From NCBI RefSeq assembly GCF_023558375.1, contig NZ_CP083761.1, forward strand, positions 1,105,001 to 1,169,000: a stretch of DNA of 64,000 bases, in the 5' to 3' direction. The notes beneath the pieces were generated by a model that searched no databases, was not told where the DNA came from, and saw only the letters and a program-made list of their open reading frames with translations. The translations under genes were made by a program, and so were the position numbers. The DNA comes from Chroococcidiopsis sp. CCMEE 29. Its GTDB lineage: Bacteria > Cyanobacteriota > Cyanobacteriia > Cyanobacteriales > Chroococcidiopsidaceae. How positions within the stretch are numbered: the first letter of the stretch is position 1; every line of letters starts with the position of its first letter. This document shows positions 47,065 to 57,151 of the stretch, in pieces.

Positions 47065-48410
47065 TTTGGTAGATTAAAGTTGCTAGTTTGACAGAATAAT
47101 TTTTTTCTATAATTAAAAGAATACTGTCGAATTGACTACGTCTAAAGTTAGATATACCCGCTAATATCATTAAGTAGAACTTTGAAGGTTTCTGGTCTCA
47201 ATAGTGGTTGAAAGGCACTCTAGATAGAGATACATTAGCAGAGGTAAAGCAACCCAAATCCAGTCACAAAGGTTTGTTGTCAATCAATGTAAAGCCCAAC
47301 AGTTATATGGTTGAGCCTAGCTTTAGGCTACTTTTTACAAAGTTCTATCAGTTGATTCCAGGTTACATCTGTGTAAGCTCTTGCGAAGAGAGAGCAGAGC
47401 TTATCGCCTTACATTTAGATATAATTTTGAAGTTCTATTGGTAAGGTGTCATTCTTTAACTTGCATTTTGAAACCTCTTGAGGAGCAATTGCTCACCCTA
47501 TTTTTCTTGGTGCCAATACAATGCAATCTGAATGCACAACAGCTTATTTCTAGAGAGCTACAACTAATTTATGGTGGAGTGTCTCCCACCTCAGACATCA
47601 CATTAAAATCCACCATTGGTGCAAACAAGTAAGCACTTCCCCGACTTCCATGACGGCTTTGTTGCACCCAGCTTATATAGTTTGCTGCTGTTAATACCAT
47701 GGCAAAGGACGTCTAAAGACTGCACTATTTTGGGAAGTATACTTAACAAAAGACAAATTGTAGCTGCCTACATAATAATATTTCGTCAACTGTCTTATCG
47801 TTGGAAACTACCAGATGCGCTCGCTGAATTGGTGTTTTAGGTAGCTAGATTCCCGCTTAGACTACCAAACATGTTCTGCTAAACTCTTAAAGTTGTAAAT
47901 GCAGATAAATTCAGGATCGTAAAAAGCTGAACTTTTCTGTATCGACAGGCATTGGTCTTTACGAGCAGAATCTAATAAGTGTGGTGTCTAAAGTAATACT
48001 TTGATCTTTCAGGCCCTTTTTTCAAGGAGCTAGCTAGCTTGAGCCCTGTAATCAGTAAGTATACATACTTAACATAGGTATAGCAATCCTAAATTCAGAT
48101 GTGGCATGGGCATCTTGCCTGTAGAGGCTGGAAGCCTACCCCACAGATCAAATCAGGTTGCTATAGCTCTTGCTGTATGTTTAAGAAACCTTTCACTTGT
48201 ATGAGAATTTCTGGGCTTGTTCTGTCTATTAAATAAATTCAAAAACATACCCTACTAAAGTTAAATTGAAGTTTCTTAGGCAAGAACTTATTCAATATTA
48301 ATAATATTGAATGTGTAGAGTAAGGATTTTTAAAATCTACAAATTTCGCAATGTAATAAATTAGTTCGAAAATAAAAGAAAGCTTTGGCTTATTTACACA
48401 GACTTCGCAG
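47065..48410. other. Long gene-free region in the glycan cluster
   Basis: About 1.35 kb with only short frames that have no family resemblance. It holds a GAGCAATTGCTC palindrome (47483-47494), a small AGCCTA/TAGGCT hairpin (about 47317-47332) and a MITE-like element (48079-48165). It lies between divergent genes and may be debris of lost genes; nothing can be identified. Confidence 0.55.
48079..48165. mobile_element. MITE-like palindromic element (87 bp)
   Basis: The ends TATAGCAA and TTGCTATA are perfect inverted repeats. The imperfect palindrome continues inward (CCTAAATTCAGATGTGG against CCCCACAGATCAAATCAGG), with an inner GGC/GCC stem. A TA at each end fits Tc1/mariner (IS630)-type insertion. 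No coding capacity. Two IS630-type transposase fragments lie at the right end of the window, but a link is not shown. Confidence 0.65.
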
Positions 48411-49325
48411 ATGAGAACCCCTCTACTCAGTATCATCATCCCAACCCGCGATCGCCCCCGTTTACTACCTCGTGCTGTTAAAAGTGCCCTTGAACAAACA
48501 GTGGAAGATGTGGAGGTTATCGTTGTTGACGATGCCTCATTGCAACCATTAAACCTGCCGAGCCATCCCCGAGTAAGGCTAATCCGCCTGTCAAAGCCTC
48601 GTAGCGGTGCAGGAGCTCGTAACGTCGGCACTGATGCAGCGCTCGGTCGTTGGGTTACATATCTGGACGACGACGATCGCCTCCTCCCGCACATGGCTGC
48701 CGTGTCTCTTGAGGCACTGGCTCAGGAGGCACTACCAGCACCCGTAGCGGTGCTATCTGGTATAGAAGTGGTGAGTGCTCAGGGTGAGATTACTGGCATA
48801 CTCCTGCCACCCCCAAAGCGTCCGCGCGGCGCTCACTTTTCCCTGGAGGAACTAGAGCCTGGCTGTTCATACAACACCAAGCAAACCCTGATCGTTGAGC
48901 GCGAAGTTATTCACCAAATCGGCGGTTGGGACGAAATGTTTCGCTCTCGCGTACACTCCGAGTTGTTCCTTCGACTCAACCCTGTCTGTTCGCTCCTTGG
49001 TCTACCGCTTGTCACGTACCAGCTCTTCGACCACGAGAGCTCTCGGGTGTCGCGCCACCCCACACTACGTCAGGAGAGCTTCCAACGCCTTGTGCACAAG
49101 CATGAATCACTTTTCAAAGCGCACCCGAAAATGTTCGCTGAGTTTGTATACGAACATGCCCGGAAGTCGTATGAACTTGGTCAGAGACGTGCAGCGTTAT
49201 CCAGCTTATGCTGGGCAATCCAACTAGACCCGCTTCATACTCTCCCCCGAATTACTTCATCATTCCAGAGGAGACTCCACAGATATACTTTGTGGCCACT
49301 TGCAGAGCCGCTAAGGAGCGACTAG
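48411..49325 (+). CDS. Glycosyltransferase family 2
   Basis: This 304-aa GT-A enzyme has the start LLSIIIPTRDRPRLLPRAVKSAL, VEVIVVDDAS, GAGARNVGTDAALGRWVTYLDDDDRLLP (DDD donor motif) and an acceptor region ending LPRITSSF. Base composition looks more GC-rich than the adjacent genes and spacer, which suggests a different origin. The sugar transferred cannot be told. Confidence 0.88.
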   Translation: MRTPLLSIIIPTRDRPRLLPRAVKSALEQTVEDVEVIVVDDASLQPLNLPSHPRVRLIRLSKPRSGAGARNVGTDAALGRWVTYLDDDDRLLPHMAAVSLEALAQEALPAPVAVLSGIEVVSAQGEITGILLPPPKRPRGAHFSLEELEPGCSYNTKQTLIVEREVIHQIGGWDEMFRSRVHSELFLRLNPVCSLLGLPLVTYQLFDHESSRVSRHPTLRQESFQRLVHKHESLFKAHPKMFAEFVYEHARKSYELGQRRAALSSLCWAIQLDPLHTLPRITSSFQRRLHRYTLWPLAEPLRSD

Positions 49326-49448
49326 TGCCCCTCTCAAGTCTGATTTGCACATAATAACTACACCAATTAATCTCAGACCGTTCTGCTTTACAAAGATCAG
49401 TTGATTAAGTCAATTGCTTCTTATTGAAATTAATTAACAGTATCTAGC

Positions 49449-50822
49449 ATGTCCTATAGAATTCTCTATTACAACTGGGCTCCTTACTTTAAAGAAACGG
49501 CTTCTGGAGGAGGGGTATCTCTATATTGCAAAAATTTAATTAGCCAGTTATCTCAGAAAGATAAATATAAACTCAGCTTTCTTTATTCCGGGCATGATTA
49601 CAGCTATTTACGCAAACAACCTTACATCAAACAAGTTTCCAATAAGTCCCATCCTCGTATACCAACATTTTCCCTAATTAACTCTCCTCTTCCCGCACCT
49701 GCTTACCTGACTTTCAATACTCCCTTAGAATGCATTAAGAATTCTGCTTTGGATCAATGTTTTCAAAAGTTCTTGGATACGCAGGAGCCTTTCCAAATCA
49801 TCCATTTTCACAGCCTAGAAGGATTGACTGCTAACTGTCTCAAGTTAGCTAAAGAAAGTGGCGCCAGGGTTATATTTAGCTTGCACAACTATTGGGCACT
49901 TTGCCCTCAAGTGAATTTGTGGAATTTAGAAAACACTCACTGTTCCGATTATTTAAATGGACGAGCCTGTATTGCCTGTTTACCCGTAAAGATAGATCTG
50001 GATCTACTATTAACACTCAGGAAATTAGATCACTTAGGAGAATTGATCAGTTTAGACGAGCAAGCGCTTGCTCTCAAACTTATTAAAAAAATTTACACTT
50101 TCTTTCACTACAAACTCCGGCAATCACGGATATCTCAGACAAAATCTCCTCTTAATAAGGCACTAGAAATAACTGGTACAAATCTGCCTCAGCAAGCCAC
50201 CTTTTACCACCATCGACGACAGGAAATCATCTCTCTGATCAACCACTATGTTGATGTAGCACTTTCTGTTTCTGAGCGCACCACTTCAATCTACACGCAA
50301 TACGGGATTGAACCAGTCCGATTGACTACACAGTATCTAGGAACTAAAGCAACACAGTTTCTAGTGCCAACTAAAAACCCAGCAAAATACTCTCCAGGTC
50401 AGCCCTTCCAACTAATTTATATAGGGCAAGCAAGAAGAGATAAGGGATTCTACTTTTTGTTAGAGGAATTACGTTGTCTGTCAGAAGAGGAGTTAAGCTC
50501 ACTTGAGCTGGTTATAGCAAGTAAAATCACAGATAAAGCTGAATTGGAAATGGCTATCGAGCAGAAAGGGAGATTGTTATCCCTGGCTCAGTCTCTTCAC
50601 CGTTTACGTTACTACCCTGGATACAGTTATGAAAAGATTCCTAATATTCTAAGTGGAGTCCATCTGGGAGTTGTCCCACCGCTATGGGAAGATAATCTGC
50701 CGCAGATCACTTTTGAGCTCCTAGCTTGCCGCGTGCCTGTACTTTGCTCGAATCGGGGAGGTGCACAGGAGTTCGTTCGTCATCCTGCTTTCATTTTCGA
50801 TCCTCTCACATCTTGCATCTAG
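49449..50822 (+). pseudogene. GT4-type glycosyltransferase, 3' end split by an IS
   Basis: The protein begins MSYRILYYNWAPYFKETASGG, typical of GT4 transferases. It has HFHSLEGLTANCLKLA, RVIFSLHNYWALCPQVNLW, a donor-site segment LIYIGQARRDKGFYFLLEEL and VHLGVVPPLWEDNLPQITFELLACRVPVLCSNRGGAQEF. At codon 452 (50804) an insertion sequence begins; the present ORF takes five residues and its stop from the element. The remaining 49 codons lie beyond it at 51993-52142. Joining 50804 to 51993 restores one 501-codon frame. The truncated form keeps the catalytic region and might retain activity. Confidence 0.9.
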
Positions 50823-51988
50823 TAAATTGAATGTCTATGCCTTGTGCGCAGCATAGTGGTCGTAAACGCTCAATCTCTAGTAAAAGCAAAAACAAAACCA
50901 ACTGGGGCAAGAAAGCCTGTAGTGCCAAAAGAGCAGCAGCTCCCCAATCAGGTAGATCAGTGGTGTTGGTAGATAAATACGCCCAATGTGCCAACAAATA
51001 AGCAATCAGCGACAGTACTAGCCAGCGGTAGACTCCCAAAAGAGTACCTTGACCAAAGCGATGTAAACCAAAGCGATGCTTGGCAGTTTTGAACCAGCCT
51101 TCGATTTGCCAGCGCCGCTTTCCCCACCATGTGATAGTACTGCCTTTAAGCGGTTTGGTTGACAAGACAAACCGTTTTTCTAGGTTGCCATTATCGCGTT
51201 TGAGATAATACCAAGATACTGAGACGGGAAACTTCAAACCGACAAGCCGTACTTGTTGCCCTCGCTTAGATAAATCCGCAACACAACGTTTGTCTAGTAG
51301 CTTTCGGTCACAACGTACACCAGCAATGACATGATATTTTAACTGGCGTGCAGCGTGTAAAAACTCTACACTTCCAAATGCAGTATCTACGAGAATGATG
51401 ACTTGAAAGTGTTTAGTCAATGCTTGAGGTAAACTTTTTATTAGTTTTAATCCTAACTGCGTGGGTGAAGCAGTACCTTTGCCCCTCCAAACACGAAAGT
51501 TCCAGGGCAGCCGCCAACGTCCAACAACTAAATATAGTACGACTAGGTGTAGTCCTCGCTTGCCATGATACACCCGTACCAATTGCTCAAAAGCTTTGAA
51601 TTTACCTCTTTTTTCTAGGGTAGTCAGGTCAATAATCACTTGTAGAAAGGGTCTGCGCCCTTTGTGACACTGACTGATGATTCGTTTAAGTGCTATTTGT
51701 CGAGTTGTGCGAATTAGCTTTCGAGTTGACCAAGAGTAGACGTTGAGAAACCGACTTAAAGCACTGGCAGACTTAGCTTTACTGTGCTGCGGTAAGGGAT
51801 GCCCTTGTGCTTGTAAAAATAATCCCAACATTGCTTGCAGACTCTTTTGCTGGTAGGGACTCGGCATCATCGATAGCAGGGTGTAAACTAACCCTTGGGC
51901 GTGGGCAAGGATGGTTGACATCGTTCTTGCGTTCAATGTGTTTCACGCCCTTTTCTCCCATCTTTTGAGACTTGGTGCAAGATGTGAG
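50805..51988 (-). mobile_element. Complete insertion sequence with 13-bp TIRs and 4-bp target duplication
   Basis: The ends are CTCACATCTTGCA (50805-50817) and its inverse TGCAAGATGTGAG (51976-51988). They are flanked by the direct repeat TCCT (50801-50804 and 51989-51992). At 1184 bp with one transposase and a 4-bp duplication, it fits an IS4/IS701-like group. The insertion splits a glycosyltransferase gene. Confidence 0.92.
50806..51921 (-). CDS. DDE transposase (IS4/IS701-like)
   Basis: The transposase, about 371 aa from the ATG at 51921 (MSTILAHAQGLV), has the DDE triad candidates Asp in VIIDLTTLEKRGKF, Asp in ILVDTAFGSVEF and Glu in WGKRRWQIEGWFKTAKHRFGL. That is the arrangement of IS4-superfamily enzymes. 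Its stop codon TGA lies inside the terminal inverted repeat. A TTG 15 bases upstream is also in frame. The gene appears intact, so the element may be mobile. Confidence 0.88.
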   Translation of the reverse strand: MSTILAHAQGLVYTLLSMMPSPYQQKSLQAMLGLFLQAQGHPLPQHSKAKSASALSRFLNVYSWSTRKLIRTTRQIALKRIISQCHKGRRPFLQVIIDLTTLEKRGKFKAFEQLVRVYHGKRGLHLVVLYLVVGRWRLPWNFRVWRGKGTASPTQLGLKLIKSLPQALTKHFQVIILVDTAFGSVEFLHAARQLKYHVIAGVRCDRKLLDKRCVADLSKRGQQVRLVGLKFPVSVSWYYLKRDNGNLEKRFVLSTKPLKGSTITWWGKRRWQIEGWFKTAKHRFGLHRFGQGTLLGVYRWLVLSLIAYLLAHWAYLSTNTTDLPDWGAAALLALQAFLPQLVLFLLLLEIERLRPLCCAQGIDIQFTRCKM

Positions 51989-51992
51989 TCCT

Positions 51993-52142
51993 GGAAAAAA
52001 AGGGGATTTCCCGGACAAACTCCGTACTATTCGAGAGAATCCGCACCTGTTAACCGAGTTTTGGAAAACAGCACGTCCAGTTCAATCACTAGAACAACAT
52101 TTCCAAGAATTGACCCAAATTTATTCTTACTGTGGAGGCTGA
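51993..52142 (+). pseudogene. 3' fragment of the split glycosyltransferase
   Basis: This fragment continues the frame of the gene at 49449: GKKGDFPDKLRTIRENPHLL to QIYSYCGG and TGA at 52140-52142. The junction with codon 452 is exact once one TCCT copy is kept. The next glycosyltransferase begins 9 nt later, showing that the two were adjacent operon genes before the insertion. Confidence 0.88.
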
Positions 52143-52151
52143 AAGTAGGCT

Positions 52152-53294
52152 ATGAAGGTTTGCTTTGTTGCAGCTTGTCCAGGAACAGATATGAGGGGGG
52201 GACCAAGATCGCTGCTTGAAACCATAGATGCGCTTAGGCAGCATGGAGTAGAGTGCTTTGTCCTACTACCTGGACACGGTCGGCTGAGCAGTGAATTGAG
52301 CAGTCGCGATGTCCCTGCTTGTATAATTGATTACCAAAGATGGGTAGAGGAACTGAACTATCCCTTACGGATGCGTTTGCGCAAGACATTGAAGAACCTC
52401 TGCCTAGCAGCCTTAATCGCCGTAAAGATCAGACAATGGCAGTGTGATATTGTATACACTAACACTATTAGTATTGGTGTTGGTGCCTTGGCAGCAGCAC
52501 TGCTGGGAATACCGCATGTATGGCATATCCGTGAGTTTATTTACGAGGATCATGGTCAGGCCTTTGATCTCGGTCGAAATTTCACTTTAAGGCTTGTGGA
52601 TCTACTATCCCAAGTTTGCATTGTCAACTCTAATGCTGTAGCTCAAAAGTACCAGCAGTTCATCACGCCCTCAAAGCTAAAAGTAGTTTATCAAGCGGTA
52701 AACATTACTCTGGCGGGCGAGCTGAGTGCGCTCCTGCCCCCCGCATCAAACTTCAGGTGCGTTATTGTGGGTGCACTAGTGGAAGGGAAGAGGCAGGAGG
52801 ATGCTATCCGCGCCCTTGCCAAACTGGTAAGTACGGGTGTAAAAGCAGAGCTTCATATTGTTGGAGATGGGAACCTACAGTACCAGCAGTATTTGCAAGC
52901 AATCGTGACGGAAAACCAGCTGGAGCGGTACGTTAAATTTGTTGGTTACGTTGAAAACCCCTTCCCGTTCCTGCAAAATGCAGATGTGGTACTTGTCTGC
53001 TCTAAGTGTGAAGCTTTCGGTAGAGTGACAGTCGAGGGGATGCGGGCAGGAAAGCCAGTTATTGGAGCAAGAAGTGGCGGCACACAAGAGTTGATTCAGG
53101 ATGGATTTGATGGGTTTCTGTATACAGTCGGAGATTATCAGGAGCTTGCGCAGAAAATTAGGTATCTTTATGAGCACCCAGCAGTGGGAAAACAAATGGG
53201 TGAGAATGGCCAACAGTGGGCTACTAAGCAATTTACACAGGCTCGTTACGGCGAGGAAATATATACGTTATTAAGAAAAGCGTCAAGGTTCTAA
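52152..53294 (+). CDS. Glycosyltransferase family 4
   Basis: This 380-aa GT-B enzyme has the N-terminal glycine loop PGTDMRGGPRSLLETI, PHVWHIREFIYEDHG and VVYQAVNI. The C-terminal donor domain has VIVGALVEGKRQEDAIRAL, VGDGN and the EX7E-type CEAFGRVTVEGMRAGKPVIGARSGGTQELI. It uses a nucleotide sugar in glycan assembly; the sugar is unknown. It lies 9 nt after the split glycosyltransferase, so its expression may be affected by that IS. Confidence 0.92.
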   Translation: MKVCFVAACPGTDMRGGPRSLLETIDALRQHGVECFVLLPGHGRLSSELSSRDVPACIIDYQRWVEELNYPLRMRLRKTLKNLCLAALIAVKIRQWQCDIVYTNTISIGVGALAAALLGIPHVWHIREFIYEDHGQAFDLGRNFTLRLVDLLSQVCIVNSNAVAQKYQQFITPSKLKVVYQAVNITLAGELSALLPPASNFRCVIVGALVEGKRQEDAIRALAKLVSTGVKAELHIVGDGNLQYQQYLQAIVTENQLERYVKFVGYVENPFPFLQNADVVLVCSKCEAFGRVTVEGMRAGKPVIGARSGGTQELIQDGFDGFLYTVGDYQELAQKIRYLYEHPAVGKQMGENGQQWATKQFTQARYGEEIYTLLRKASRF

Positions 53295-54224
53295 CTATTT
53301 GATAACACTACCCACAACTCTTTTAACCTTATTTCTAATTTTGTATTTTAATGGAAGTGATGAATAAATACCACACCAGGCATACTTAATGTAATTCTCG
53401 TATTTTTTACTAATATCAAATTTAGGTGGATGTACAAGTGGGAGTGTAATATTATTAATTTGTAAATTTTCTAGATATCCATTTTTATGTATAGTGTGAG
53501 TCGCATCACTTCTATATCCAAGGTTTTTAATCAGATTAACCGTAGGAGAAACTACTAAACCTTTATAGTAAAGATTTGAAAGTATCCACTGATAGTCCCA
53601 TGTATCCACTTTGCCACTCAACGTCTTGTCAAATCTATATTTCCAATAGTCTATCCATCTTTTATCTTTGTCTAAAGCTTGGTCAAATTCTTCTGAATTT
53701 CTAAAAACATTCCAAAACTTCATTTCAAAGTCAACTAGGTTAAATGTCCTCCTCCAAGTAGCCCATCCCCACATATTCATAAACTTAGAGTATCTATAAC
53801 TTGATTTCTCGGTAGGGTCATAGAAACCTAAGTTGCAACCACTAATCGAAGTAATGCGAGGCTCATTCTTATAGTAGTCTAATAAAGTTTGGCAATATAG
53901 AAAAAAACTTTTGCTTGGTAAACAGTCATCTTCTAGAATGATTGCTTCTTCGAACTCTGAAAAAATCCATTCCAATCCACTTATTATACGTTTCTTACAT
54001 CCCAAATTGGTTTTTGAAAAGTTCATGAATATTTGGCAATCCCAATTCACCTTTTCAATGACTGCTCTAGCTTTCTCACATTTTTCAGCTTCTTCGGGAA
54101 ATCTTGGTCCATCTGCAACTATCAACAATTTTTTAGGCTTGGCTTGAGCAATCGCCTCAAACACAATTTCTGTTAGATCGGGACGATTAAAAATTAGGAG
54201 AGCAACAGGTGTTGAGAGAGGCAT
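53295..54224 (-). CDS. Glycosyltransferase (GT2-like, HlpA-like)
   Basis: This 309-aa protein has a GT-A-like start TPVALLIFNRPDLTEIVFEAIAQ, LLIVADGPRFPEE, GCKKRIISGLEWIFSEFEEAIILEDDCLPS (acidic donor motif EDD) and the region MNMWGWATWRRTFNLVDF. It matches cyanobacterial and proteobacterial proteins often annotated as glycosyltransferase or hemolytic protein HlpA-like. It is AT-rich compared with its neighbours. It converges on the GT4 gene with no spacer (52152-53294). Confidence 0.82.
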   Translation of the reverse strand: MPLSTPVALLIFNRPDLTEIVFEAIAQAKPKKLLIVADGPRFPEEAEKCEKARAVIEKVNWDCQIFMNFSKTNLGCKKRIISGLEWIFSEFEEAIILEDDCLPSKSFFLYCQTLLDYYKNEPRITSISGCNLGFYDPTEKSSYRYSKFMNMWGWATWRRTFNLVDFEMKFWNVFRNSEEFDQALDKDKRWIDYWKYRFDKTLSGKVDTWDYQWILSNLYYKGLVVSPTVNLIKNLGYRSDATHTIHKNGYLENLQINNITLPLVHPPKFDISKKYENYIKYAWCGIYSSLPLKYKIRNKVKRVVGSVIK

Positions 54225-54395
54225 GAGTTAGCCAATTATAATTAACAACATTTCTAGAACAAGCCTATTTTTCTACTAAAAAAGTGTAATTAATTTGTTC
54301 TTACTTTGACTTGCTACTAGCATAGAATTTTGTTCTCATGTCTGTAGGAGAAAGCAAATTATGAAGCCTGCAGACAATTTTAAGGTTGGTAGGCT

Positions 54396-55427
54396 CTACA
54401 TCAGATACCTAAGGTATCCTAATGACTTTGACAATGCTTGCCGACTCCGCTGGATCTCAGCCTTGATTAAAAAGCGAACCATTTGCTTGATAACTCTAAA
54501 AGAATAACTACATTTGAATGCTTCTCGAGCTTGGGCAATTGCAGTAGTAATATCAGATTTAACAAGCTGGCGATACGCCGTTCTAAAGGCAGTTAACGCG
54601 TGATGTTCTCTAGCTTTAATCGTTAGTTCAGCAGCCATTGTATCGGGCAAATAAAATTGCGATAATTCAATTGACAAACGTATATTAGCAATGTTTGCGC
54701 CAGACGTGACTAAACTAGAAGAATGTGAAGCAAGGTGCATCCGATAACATGCTAAAGGTTGCGGCTCATACCAAACTGGGTAATGAGCTCCAATTCTTTT
54801 CCACATCTCCCAATCACCAGCATGAAATAATTCAAGACAATATCCACCCAATTTTTCATAGACACTACGTTTAACTACAATAGACGGAGTTTGAATGATA
54901 CACGAAACAGCTATGCGCTCCAGGAAGCTTTCTAAAACTCCAGCTGAGTGACTTTCATGTGCTGATAAAAGTACATAATTATCTTTGTCATCTACAAATA
55001 TGTAACGGCAGAAAGCTGCGCCGATTAATGGCTCTTTTTCAAATGCTTCTTGCAAAGCTTTGTAGAAGCCAGGTAAGACAGTATCATCGCCATGTAGAAT
55101 ATGGACAATCTGCCCAACGCTACGTGCAATGCAAGTATTAAAATTTTGGATTGGACCAACGTTCTGTGGTTGGCGATAGAAGTTCACCCGTCCTTTACCC
55201 ACATTCCTGACTACTGCTTCGGGGTCATCCTTTGTCGAGCAATCATCGACAACTTCAATTTGCATCACATCAGCTTTAGGAGCTTGTTCAAGAACACTCA
55301 GAAGCGTTTTTTCTAAATAATTGGCACAATTGTAACTAGGAATCATTACTGACCATAACGGTCTGTGAACTCCTTGAGGAACAGGAATGATTGAAGGATA
55401 CTGGGGATAATTATTTGTATTAAGCAT
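54396..55427 (-). CDS. Glycosyltransferase family 2
   Basis: This 343-aa GT-A enzyme has LWSVMIPSYNCANYLEKTLLSVLEQAP, IEVVDDCSTKDDPEAVV and VGPIQNFNTCIARSVGQIVHILHGDDTVLPGFY (HGDD donor motif). An acceptor part follows, with HAGDWEMWKRIG and YEPQPLACYRMH, and a helical C-terminus. Donor and acceptor are unknown. The start ATG at 55427 is the only good one. Confidence 0.92.
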   Translation of the reverse strand: MLNTNNYPQYPSIIPVPQGVHRPLWSVMIPSYNCANYLEKTLLSVLEQAPKADVMQIEVVDDCSTKDDPEAVVRNVGKGRVNFYRQPQNVGPIQNFNTCIARSVGQIVHILHGDDTVLPGFYKALQEAFEKEPLIGAAFCRYIFVDDKDNYVLLSAHESHSAGVLESFLERIAVSCIIQTPSIVVKRSVYEKLGGYCLELFHAGDWEMWKRIGAHYPVWYEPQPLACYRMHLASHSSSLVTSGANIANIRLSIELSQFYLPDTMAAELTIKAREHHALTAFRTAYRQLVKSDITTAIAQAREAFKCSYSFRVIKQMVRFLIKAEIQRSRQALSKSLGYLRYLM

Positions 55428-55845
55428 TAAATGTCTAAATTGGTATCATTAATATTCTTTCGAACTTTTGCTTACTAATTAGTTAGATCAGTTGGATTAC
55501 CTGGTTAAAAAAATTTAAAGAAGTAGGAAAATTTGAAATAAATATTACGTAAGACGTTAAATTTTGCAGGGTAGCTAATTCATACATTGATGTTTACCGT
55601 AATGTCTTTTGTCCTATTATGTAAAGCAGGATAAGCTCAGAAAAGTTCAGAAAAAAGCAGTAAAAATTCAGGAATTGAATTTAGCGAATGGATGTGTTAA
55701 TAAGTAATTTAATAGCAGGTTTATAACTAACTAATTTCTCTATTGACAAACTCATTTCTGCTAGTTATTTTGTGTGTTAGTAGCCGCATCTGAAATTACA
55801 ATAAGCTATCTGAGCTAACGAAATTTAGAAAAGGAAAATTTATCG
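55428..55845. other. Divergent promoter region between two GT2 genes
   Basis: About 420 bp of AT-rich sequence between two divergent glycosyltransferase genes. No ORF or strong hairpin is seen; promoters of both genes must lie here. Confidence 0.5.
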
Positions 55846-56910
55846 ATGGTAGAACCGCAAGTGACGATCGTAGTCGTACCACGGGAGCGTTTCAGCTTAA
55901 CCCGTGAATCGCTTGAGAGCATTTACGAGCACACACACATACCATTCAGGTTGGTCTACGTTGACGGTGGTTCACCGTCACATATCCGGCGCTATCTAGA
56001 AGCTCAAGCGCGCGAGAAGGATTTTCAACTGATTCGGACTGATTATTATCTCTCACCAAACTATGCCAGAAACCTGGGTTTAGCTAAGGTGAACACTAAG
56101 TACGTTGTCTTGATGGATAACGATGTGGTAGTTGCACCAAACTGGCTGAAGCATTTGGTGCAGTGTGCAGAAGATACGGGGGCTACGATAGTTAGTCCAC
56201 TTATTTGCCAGGGTCAGCCTTTACATGAAGAAGTGCATTGTGCCGGTGGAGAGTCTGCTGTCTTGTTGGAAAACAAGAATGGTCGGGTCAGACGACGCTT
56301 ACATGACAAAATTTATAAGCAAGGTCGGAAAATAGCATCTTTGCGCGATTCTCTGCAACGTCAAGAAACTGGGCTAGCAGAGTTTCACTGCATGATGGTG
56401 CGTACTGAAATATTTGAGCAGATTGGTATGCTCGATCAAGCAATGATGAATACCAAAGAGCATGTGGATTTCTGCGTATCAGTAGCGACTGCTGGGGGCA
56501 GCGTGTACTTGGAACCGTCATCTTTAGTCACTTATATAACTGGGCAGCCACTTCAGTGGTCAGATATTTCTTTTTATATGCTTCGTTGGAGTGACGCGTG
56601 GGGGCTAACCAGCTTAAACCGCTTACAGGAAAAATGGAACCTGACGGAGGATAATTACTACCAGCATTGGTATAACGGTTGGAGCGAGTATTTGGTAGGA
56701 AGACGAAAAGTATTTATCATCAGACCTATGCTCCTCAAATATGCCTTCGGCAGAGCTGGCGGTCGAGTGGAGAACACACTAGTGCGGATGGAAAAGTTGT
56801 TGAACCGTTATCTCACCACCCGCTATGCCCAGAAACACCCTGAGGCTGTGCAACAGCAGACCCTCACACCGCTGCAAAAATTTCCAGTGACAGCATCGTT
56901 AGGCAGTTGA
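55846..56910 (+). CDS. Glycosyltransferase family 2
   Basis: This 354-aa protein has VTIVVVPRERFSLTRESLESIYEHT, LVYVDGGSPSHIRRYLEA, PNYARNLGLAKVNTKYVVLMDNDVVVAPNWL (DND donor motif) and a metal-binding-like segment EEVHCAGGESA. It resembles GT2 enzymes that add sugars to surface glycans. A C-terminal domain contains the region EKWNLTEDNYYQHWYNGWSEYLVGRRK. It precedes the permease remnant and the ABC ATPase on the same strand. Confidence 0.88.
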   Translation: MVEPQVTIVVVPRERFSLTRESLESIYEHTHIPFRLVYVDGGSPSHIRRYLEAQAREKDFQLIRTDYYLSPNYARNLGLAKVNTKYVVLMDNDVVVAPNWLKHLVQCAEDTGATIVSPLICQGQPLHEEVHCAGGESAVLLENKNGRVRRRLHDKIYKQGRKIASLRDSLQRQETGLAEFHCMMVRTEIFEQIGMLDQAMMNTKEHVDFCVSVATAGGSVYLEPSSLVTYITGQPLQWSDISFYMLRWSDAWGLTSLNRLQEKWNLTEDNYYQHWYNGWSEYLVGRRKVFIIRPMLLKYAFGRAGGRVENTLVRMEKLLNRYLTTRYAQKHPEAVQQQTLTPLQKFPVTASLGS

Positions 56911-57025
56911 GAGCAAAGCTAGCTGACCTAGTACTAGTAGCCGACACCAGCAGTTTTGATGTGAGTATGCTTCATCACTAATTACACCTTTGCTAATCGC
57001 AACATAGAAATTGGCAACAACATAA

Positions 57026-57151
57026 GTAGTATCAGACTTGGGTCGATTTTGGCTGGGGAGTGCGATCGCCTTCGTTAGCTTACTGCTAACCTGGGTGACA
57101 TTTCGTCTCGCTATGCCTTTGACGATTGAAAGGGTGAGTTCCGGAGCATGA
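57026..57151 (+). pseudogene. C-terminal remnant of an ABC-2 polysaccharide permease (Wzm-like)
   Basis: Downstream of an in-frame stop (57023-57025) about 41 codons remain: VVSDLGRFWLGSAIAFVSLL, a transmembrane stretch, then FRLAMPLTIERVSSGA and TGA. The end is of the Wzm permease type. The TGA overlaps the ATG of the ATPase gene as ATGA, a typical permease-ATPase coupling, which supports the identification. The rest of the permease gene appears deleted between 56911 and 57025. Confidence 0.6.

Noticed and set aside
47208-47840. Three short frames in the glycan-cluster gap
   Set aside because: No family resemblance, no ribosome binding sites, and odd composition; treated as non-coding.
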